Origin: an uncultured Collinsella sp.
GTDB taxonomy: Bacteria; Actinomycetota; Coriobacteriia; Coriobacteriales; Coriobacteriaceae
Assembly (NCBI GenBank): GCA_937926755.1
Contig: CALBBA010000109.1
Span: 1-9,059 of the forward strand
Length of the DNA stretch: 9,059 nt
Direction: 5' to 3'
Below are positions 5,821 through 9,059 of this stretch, piece after piece. Positions within the stretch are counted from its first letter, which is position 1. Each line of letters opens with the position of its first letter. Under the pieces are notes generated by a model, which saw only the letters and a list, made by a program, of their open reading frames with translations, did not search any database and had not been told where the DNA came from. The translations under genes were made by a program, and so were the position numbers.

Positions 5821-5877
5821 GTGTACATCAGCCATCAAAGATGGCGAAAAATGTCATATTTGGAGGCTGATGTACAC
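5821..5877. repeat. Inverted repeat with perfect 13-bp arms
   Basis: GTGTACATCAGCC (5821-5833) and GGCTGATGTACAC (5865-5877) are exact reverse complements separated by 31 bases. The inner end of the left arm also takes part in a second hairpin, GCCATC-AAA-GATGGC (5831-5845), so the two folds exclude each other. It lies about 64 bases upstream of the candidate pgsA promoter and beside the composition change. It could be a paired protein-binding site (arm centres 44 bp apart, about four helical turns), an RNA switch if transcribed, or a remnant of a small mobile repeat. Confidence 0.65.
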
Positions 5878-5940
5878 AAATGCAGAATCCCGCACAACCC
5901 AGTAGCATCCTCCATATGTCTGGACTCTCTATGCTTACGC

Positions 5941-5969
5941 TGGATAGACATCGCCGGAACGGGTATAGT
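5941..5969 (+). promoter_or_regulatory. Candidate promoter for pgsA
   Basis: TGGATA (5941-5946) and TATAGT (5964-5969) are separated by 17 bases. The -10 matches consensus at five of six positions and the -35 at four of six. Transcription would start near 5976, giving a short leader of about 30 bases that contains the GGGGGAG ribosome binding site before the GTG start at 6006. Confidence 0.5.
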
Positions 5970-6005
5970 ATCGAAAGTTTTGTCGTTAACCAGCGGGGGA
6001 GTCCT

Positions 6006-6710
6006 GTGGGCATCAAAAAGAAGATCAAAAAGGAGCTTATCGGCACTTCCGATTACCCGTCGAATAAGATCTTTACGATCTCCAATTTCATTACCTTTAC
6101 GCGCCTGATCCTCACCCTGGTATTTCTGTACCTGTTTGTGACGGACAACAATCGCGTTATCGCCATCGTGATCTATGCCATCGCCGCCTCCACCGACTGG
6201 ATGGACGGCCAGATTGCCCGCATGACCAAGACTGTCTCATGGCTCGGCAAGATCATGGACCCCATCTGCGACCGGGCCTTGCTGTTCACCGGCGTACTGG
6301 GGCTGGTTGTCCGCGGAGAGCTGCCCATCTGGGTTTGCGTGCTCATTATTGGCCGCGACATCTATCTGGGCATCGGCACGCTTATCGTTCGCCATTACCA
6401 CCGTCGTCCCATTGACGTCGTCTTCCCCGGCAAGATTGCCACCGCGCTGCTCATGACCGGCTTCTCGCTCATGTTGCTCGGCTTTCCCATCGTGGACGGA
6501 TGGCATCTGCTGCCCTCCACGCTCACAGCCTTCCCGGGTCTCAACGGAAGCTCGGTGCCCCTCGGCATCTTCTTTGTGTACGGCGGCGTAATCTTCTCCA
6601 TGCTCACCGCTGTCATCTACTCCATTAAGGGCGGAGCGGCCATTAAACAGGCCGTCGCACATCCCGAGGACGAGGACATCGACTTTCTTAACCCCGAAAT
6701 CGAAGACTGA
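6006..6710 (+). CDS. CDP-alcohol phosphatidyltransferase, probably CDP-diacylglycerol-glycerol-3-phosphate type
   Basis: This 234-residue membrane enzyme has the complete CDP-alcohol phosphotransferase motif: D64, D67-G68, A71-R72, G81, D85 and D89 (DWMDGQIAR ... GKIMDPICD). Those Asp residues bind the metals that position CDP-diacylglycerol and the acceptor alcohol. Hydrophobic segments lie near 28-45, 50-63, 91-101, 106-127, 142-163 and 185-206. The likely product is phosphatidylglycerol phosphate, but the motif alone does not fix the acceptor, and a phosphatidylinositol- or cardiolipin-type activity is possible. I chose GTG at 6006 because GGGGGAG lies five bases upstream and the protein then begins with a basic GIKKKIKKE segment. 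An in-frame ATG at 5880 would add 42 unlikely residues that overlap the promoter. The acidic tail (EDEDIDFLNPEIED) is cytoplasmic or unstructured. Confidence 0.85.
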   Translation: MGIKKKIKKELIGTSDYPSNKIFTISNFITFTRLILTLVFLYLFVTDNNRVIAIVIYAIAASTDWMDGQIARMTKTVSWLGKIMDPICDRALLFTGVLGLVVRGELPIWVCVLIIGRDIYLGIGTLIVRHYHRRPIDVVFPGKIATALLMTGFSLMLLGFPIVDGWHLLPSTLTAFPGLNGSSVPLGIFFVYGGVIFSMLTAVIYSIKGGAAIKQAVAHPEDEDIDFLNPEIED

Positions 6711-6720
6711 TTCATTGGGG

Positions 6721-6726
6721 TATGAT
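6721..6726 (+). promoter_or_regulatory. Possible -10 element before the FHA gene
   Basis: TATGAT preceded by GGGG lies 10 bases after the pgsA stop and about 50 bases before the FHA start. It resembles the GGGTATAGT context of the pgsA promoter. No good -35 is present 16-18 bases upstream. Without it the FHA gene would be read through from pgsA, since no terminator is visible between them. Confidence 0.3.
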
Positions 6727-6776
6727 TACGTACGGTTCATTCTTTGCGGCATGTCCGCGTTATGTTAGGGGTTGTC

Positions 6777-7139
6777 ATGGACAACATGGTTAACAATATG
6801 CCTCAGAATGATAAGACTGCTGACGCTACCTGCGTATTCCGCGTGCCTTCAAGCGACGTCACCGTTCCCGACCTCATGGCCAACGTGCGCATCACCGCCC
6901 CCGTTCTGTCCATCGTCAAGGGTCCGCAGACTGGTGCCGCCTTTGAGCTCGAGGACGACGTGACCACCATCGGCCGCGATCCTGCGAACGGCATCTTCCT
7001 CAATGACATGACCGTTTCGCGCAGCCACGCGCGCATTATTCGTGAGGGGCTCCAGGCTCGCATCGAGGACTTGGGCTCGCTCAATGGCACCTGGGTCGAC
7101 GGTGCCATCGTCAATGCGGCCCGGCGGCGCGATGGTTGA
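6777..7139 (+). CDS. GarA-like FHA-domain protein, cut short by an in-frame TGA
   Basis: As it stands this is a 120-residue protein starting at ATG 6777 (AGGGG upstream); a TTG at 6744 would add 11 residues. The FHA domain (about 42-120) has the phosphothreonine-binding signature: GRDP (66-69), SRSHA (81-85) and NGTWVDG (103-109). The N-terminal segment DATCVFR (16-22) lines up with the phosphorylated ETTSVFR motif of mycobacterial GarA, keeping one of the two Thr. GarA, controlled by kinases PknB and PknG, regulates 2-oxoglutarate and glutamate metabolism; a similar role here is inference. The TGA at 7137-7139 aligns with the Asp of the family's conserved Gly-Asp turn, and the frame then continues for 23 sensible codons. 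So the last beta-strands are lost unless the stop is read through or is a sequence error. Residues just before it (NAARRRDG) have Arg where the fold wants hydrophobic residues. The next gene is the MerR regulator, as in M. tuberculosis garA-Rv1828. Confidence 0.8.
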   Translation: MDNMVNNMPQNDKTADATCVFRVPSSDVTVPDLMANVRITAPVLSIVKGPQTGAAFELEDDVTTIGRDPANGIFLNDMTVSRSHARIIREGLQARIEDLGSLNGTWVDGAIVNAARRRDG

Positions 7140-7211
7140 TCCGTCCGGAGCGGTACGTTTACGCTCATCTACCACGAGAGCACGCCGGAGCGCATCGAAA
7201 CCGGTGAGTAG
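7140..7211 (+). pseudogene. In-frame remainder of the FHA gene after the premature stop
   Basis: Twenty-three codons in the same frame as the FHA gene run from the TGA to TAG at 7209-7211. They read SVRSGTFTLIYHES followed by TPERIETGE, which corresponds to the closing strands of a GarA-like FHA domain (family pattern GD-V-IG-F-LVF). No start codon or ribosome binding site of its own is seen. The real gene probably spanned 6777-7211 (about 144 residues). Only the IG position (here SG) departs from the expected pattern. Confidence 0.7.
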
Positions 7212-7214
7212 GGC

Positions 7215-8099
7215 ATGGCCGAACGCAACTATCTGAGTATCGGCCAAGTCGTCAACCTACTTCGAGGCGCATACCCCGATCTTTCGAACTCAAAAATTAG
7301 ATTTCTAGAGGATGAGGGGCTCATTACCCCTCATCGTACGCCTAAGGGATACCGTCAGTACTCCAAGGAAGACGTTGATCGTCTCGAGGTCATCCTGCAC
7401 CTGCAGAAGACCCGCTACATGCCGCTCAACGTCATTAAACAGCGCTTGGAAAACGCAACGGACCTGTCCACTTTGGCTTACGAGGTGGGTCTGCTGTCCG
7501 ATGTTCCGCTTAAGACAGAGCCCAAGGAGACCAAACAAAAGCTGCATCCCATCGAGACCATTCCCGACATGCTCGGTGTTGAGATTTCGTTTATCCGCTC
7601 CCTTGCCGAGAACGATCTTATCCGCATCATCAAGAGCCCGCAGAACCGAGAGCTCGTGGATGGCCGAGATTTCCCGATTATCCGTTACTGCTCGGAGCTG
7701 TCGCGCTTCCACATTGAGCCGCGTAACCTGCGACAGTACGTATCGTCGGCAAACCGCGAGTCTTCGATGTTTGAGCAGGTTCTCGTGAGCATGCTCGGCA
7801 TGGATACCTCCGATGACGAGCGCGACGCCAAGCTCGAGCGCGCTTTTAAGAAGCTGCACGACCTCACCGAGGGTGTGCATACCGCGCTCCTTAAGAACCG
7901 TGTCTTTGAGTCGCTCAACGCAGTGGTCGAGGACGCTGACATCGATGCCCTCGATGAGGAGATCGCGCGTTCCGAATCCACCAAGGCTAAAAGCGATGCG
8001 ACAAGCGTCCCCGCGGTTGCCGCGCACGACGAGTCGCTCGTGCAGCCGTCCAAGGTCGTCGTCCCCTCGCATAGCTCGTCTGCTAACACGGGCAAATAA
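7215..8099 (+). CDS. MerR-family regulator, FtsR/Rv1828-like
   Basis: This is a 294-residue regulator. Residues 6-75 form a MerR winged helix-turn-helix: YLSIGQVVNLL, the SKIRFLEDEGLI recognition region, KGYRQYSKEDVDRL, and the dimer-helix start LHLQKTRYMPLNVI. A second globular part (about 108-200, starting HPIETIPDMLGVEISFIRSL) looks like an additional helix-turn-helix-like or dimerisation domain. The region 203-255 is helical and charged, and the last 40 residues are a low-complexity Ser/Ala/Val tail. It lacks the cysteines expected of metal-sensing MerR proteins. Its place right after a GarA-like FHA gene matches the actinobacterial garA-Rv1828 order; the Corynebacterium counterpart FtsR activates ftsZ, so a role in division or envelope control is reasonable inference. 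It starts three bases after the FHA remainder's stop, suggesting co-transcription, with GGTGAG as ribosome binding site. Confidence 0.85.
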   Translation: MAERNYLSIGQVVNLLRGAYPDLSNSKIRFLEDEGLITPHRTPKGYRQYSKEDVDRLEVILHLQKTRYMPLNVIKQRLENATDLSTLAYEVGLLSDVPLKTEPKETKQKLHPIETIPDMLGVEISFIRSLAENDLIRIIKSPQNRELVDGRDFPIIRYCSELSRFHIEPRNLRQYVSSANRESSMFEQVLVSMLGMDTSDDERDAKLERAFKKLHDLTEGVHTALLKNRVFESLNAVVEDADIDALDEEIARSESTKAKSDATSVPAVAAHDESLVQPSKVVVPSHSSSANTGK

Positions 8100-8135
8100 C
8101 CGCCGTTCACCCGGCAATCCATGAAAGGTCACGCC

Positions 8136-8666
8136 ATGTACGACTTCGAATCTCATATCGTCGATATCCCCGACTATCCCGAGCCCGGAGTCGTCTTTAA
8201 GGACATCACACCGCTCTTTGGCAACCCCGAGGCTCTGAAGGCCATGGTGGATGCCCTGGCCGAGCATTTTGCCGACATGGGCATTACCAAGGTCGTAGGA
8301 CCCGAGGCCCGCGGCTTTATGGTCGGTGTGCCCGTGGCCGTCGCCCTGGGTGCCGGCTTTGTTCCCGCACGTAAGCCGGGCAAACTGCCGCGCAAGACGG
8401 TAAGCGAGAGCTACGAGCTCGAGTATGGAACGGATTCTATCGAGATCCACGCCGATGCCATCAGCTCTAAAGATACCGTGTTGATTCTGGACGACTTGGT
8501 CGCGACGGGTGGAACCGTCGAGGCAACAGGTAAACTGGTGCGAGATATGGGCGCAAAGCTTGTGGGCTACGGTTGTATCCTTGAGCTTGCGTTTCTCAAC
8601 CCGCGCAAGAAGCTCACGCCTTCTAACGAGGACGTTGAGCTCTTTAGCCTGGTAACGGTTGACTAG
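8136..8666 (+). CDS. apt: Adenine phosphoribosyltransferase
   Basis: This 176-residue enzyme has the normal length for Apt. It converts adenine and PRPP to AMP in purine salvage in the cytoplasm. Diagnostic features are IPDYPEPGVVFKDITPL (11-27), GPEARGF (55-61), the RKPGKLP loop (79-85), and the PRPP-binding signature VLILDDLVATGGT (115-127) with the two Asp that hold the ribose and metal. I chose ATG 8136, which has GAAAGG upstream; the in-frame ATG at 8121 lacks a ribosome binding site and would add five residues. The catalytic set is intact. It follows the MerR gene after 36 bases and precedes the secreted-protein gene by 32 bases, with no terminator seen on either side, so it may be part of a longer transcript. 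Confidence 0.96.
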   Translation: MYDFESHIVDIPDYPEPGVVFKDITPLFGNPEALKAMVDALAEHFADMGITKVVGPEARGFMVGVPVAVALGAGFVPARKPGKLPRKTVSESYELEYGTDSIEIHADAISSKDTVLILDDLVATGGTVEATGKLVRDMGAKLVGYGCILELAFLNPRKKLTPSNEDVELFSLVTVD

Positions 8667-8698
8667 CCGCTACCCTTAGATACCGGAAAGGAAGCTAC

Positions 8699-9059
8699 AT
8701 GCGCACAGCAAATACGCACAAAAACATGGCACGCTGCGCTGCTACGGCAACCCTCGCTTGTGTTTTGGGCCTGGGCCTCGTGGCTCCGGCTTACGCCGAT
8801 ACCGCATCCGACCTTGCCGCTGCTCGAACTAAACTCGAGCAGATTGGCACCCAAACCCAGCAAATTCATGAAGAACTCTCCGCACAGACGCAGGAGCTTG
8901 ATCAGACTGCAGGCGAGATCACGCAAAAGCAGCAAGAGATTGCCGAAGGTCAGGCAAAGCTTTCGAGCTATGTTGCCGGTGAGTACAAGACCGGCGGTCT
9001 GAGTCTCCTTCAGGTTCTGACGGGCGTCGACGATCTGGGCGACAAGCTCAACCATCTCC
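8699..9059 (+). CDS. Secreted coiled-coil protein, N-terminus of a likely peptidoglycan hydrolase (partial)
   Basis: Only the first 120 residues are in the window; the frame is open at the right edge. The start is ATG 8699 with GGAAAGGA upstream. Residues 1-33 form a signal peptide: a basic start, a hydrophobic core (about 17-28) and an APAYA cleavage site before D34. Residues 35-90 are Gln/Glu-rich with heptad-like spacing (SDLAAARTKLEQIGTQ onward), predicting a coiled coil. The following YVAGEYKTGGLSLLQVLTGVDDLGDKL resembles the 'mYk-G-syLevLL-s-dfsd' region of PcsB/CwlO/RipA-type hydrolases. A catalytic NlpC/P60 or CHAP domain would be expected beyond the window; it cannot be confirmed here. 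Confidence 0.8.
   Translation, partial: MRTANTHKNMARCAATATLACVLGLGLVAPAYADTASDLAAARTKLEQIGTQTQQIHEELSAQTQELDQTAGEITQKQQEIAEGQAKLSSYVAGEYKTGGLSLLQVLTGVDDLGDKLNHL

Larger units (their letters stand above)
5610..6005. other. Divergent intergenic region
   Basis: About 400 bases separate the minus-strand transporter operon from the plus-strand pgsA operon. Composition drops from GC-rich near 5610-5750 to clearly AT-richer from about 5760. In order it holds a leader hairpin (5631-5663), a possible regulator direct repeat (5703-5718), a 10-bp palindrome TTGGCGCCAA (5733-5742), a perfect inverted repeat with 13-bp arms (5821-5877) and a candidate promoter (5941-5969). I find no supported gene in it: the open frame starting at 5880 merely extends pgsA upstream with a non-conserved-looking leader. 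Confidence 0.6.

Noticed and set aside
5880..6005. Upstream ATG extending pgsA by 42 residues
   Set aside because: The extension overlaps a good promoter (5941-5969) and has no ribosome binding site, whereas GTG 6006 has GGGGGAG at proper spacing and gives a typical start.
7137..7139. TGA read as selenocysteine
   Set aside because: FHA domains have no catalytic cysteine at this place, the family residue is Asp, and I see no convincing SECIS-like hairpin directly after the codon.
8121..8135. Earlier ATG for apt
   Set aside because: It has no ribosome binding site, while the AAAGG just after it is well placed for the ATG at 8136 and the protein then has the usual length.
1..9059. CRISPR array, tRNA, rRNA, integrase or transposase
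   Set aside because: No regularly spaced repeats, no cloverleaf-like sequence and no recombinase motifs were found on reading both strands.

Overview
The window most likely comes from a Coriobacteriia genome (Collinsella or a relative). That placement is an inference from three things: the actinobacterial pairing of a GarA-like FHA protein with an FtsR/Rv1828-like MerR regulator, the moderately GC-rich chromosomal genes on the right, and a RelB/RHH antitoxin type that I associate with that class. No rRNA, tRNA or CRISPR array is visible.

Left end (1-770): about 500 bases with no convincing gene but with several palindromes, then a small ribbon-helix-helix antitoxin that appears cut off after its first 50 residues and has no toxin beside it. 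It ends in a perfect 14-bp hairpin whose other arm is the end of the convergent kinase gene.

Centre (774-5609, minus strand, visibly richer in GC than both flanks): six tightly packed or overlapping genes, in transcription order an ABC ATPase, two ABC-2 permeases, a YxeA-family small exported protein, an OmpR-type response regulator and a histidine kinase. The ATPase has the Glu-for-Gln 'E-loop' typical of LanF, and the permeases look like LanE/MutE and LanG/MutG. The unit therefore reads as a stand-alone lantibiotic or cationic-peptide resistance and sensing module (LanFEG plus RK, the layout of C. difficile CprABC-RK). No peptide precursor or modification gene is present, so the target is probably a foreign peptide. 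The kinase would sense the peptide or its damage, the regulator would switch on the operon, and the transporter would remove the peptide from the membrane.

Divergent intergenic region (5610-6005): leader hairpin, a possible regulator direct repeat, a small palindrome, a striking 13-bp perfect inverted repeat enclosing 31 bases, and a plausible promoter for the genes to the right.

Right part (6006-9059, plus strand, ordinary chromosomal composition): a CDP-alcohol phosphatidyltransferase (pgsA type), an FHA protein resembling mycobacterial GarA, a MerR regulator resembling Rv1828/FtsR, adenine phosphoribosyltransferase (apt), and the start of a secreted coiled-coil protein of the peptidoglycan-hydrolase type that runs off the window. 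The FHA gene is broken by an in-frame TGA exactly where the family has the Asp of its conserved Gly-Asp turn, while the remaining 23 codons are intact in the same frame. This is the sharpest anomaly in the window, and a local sequence error is its leading explanation.
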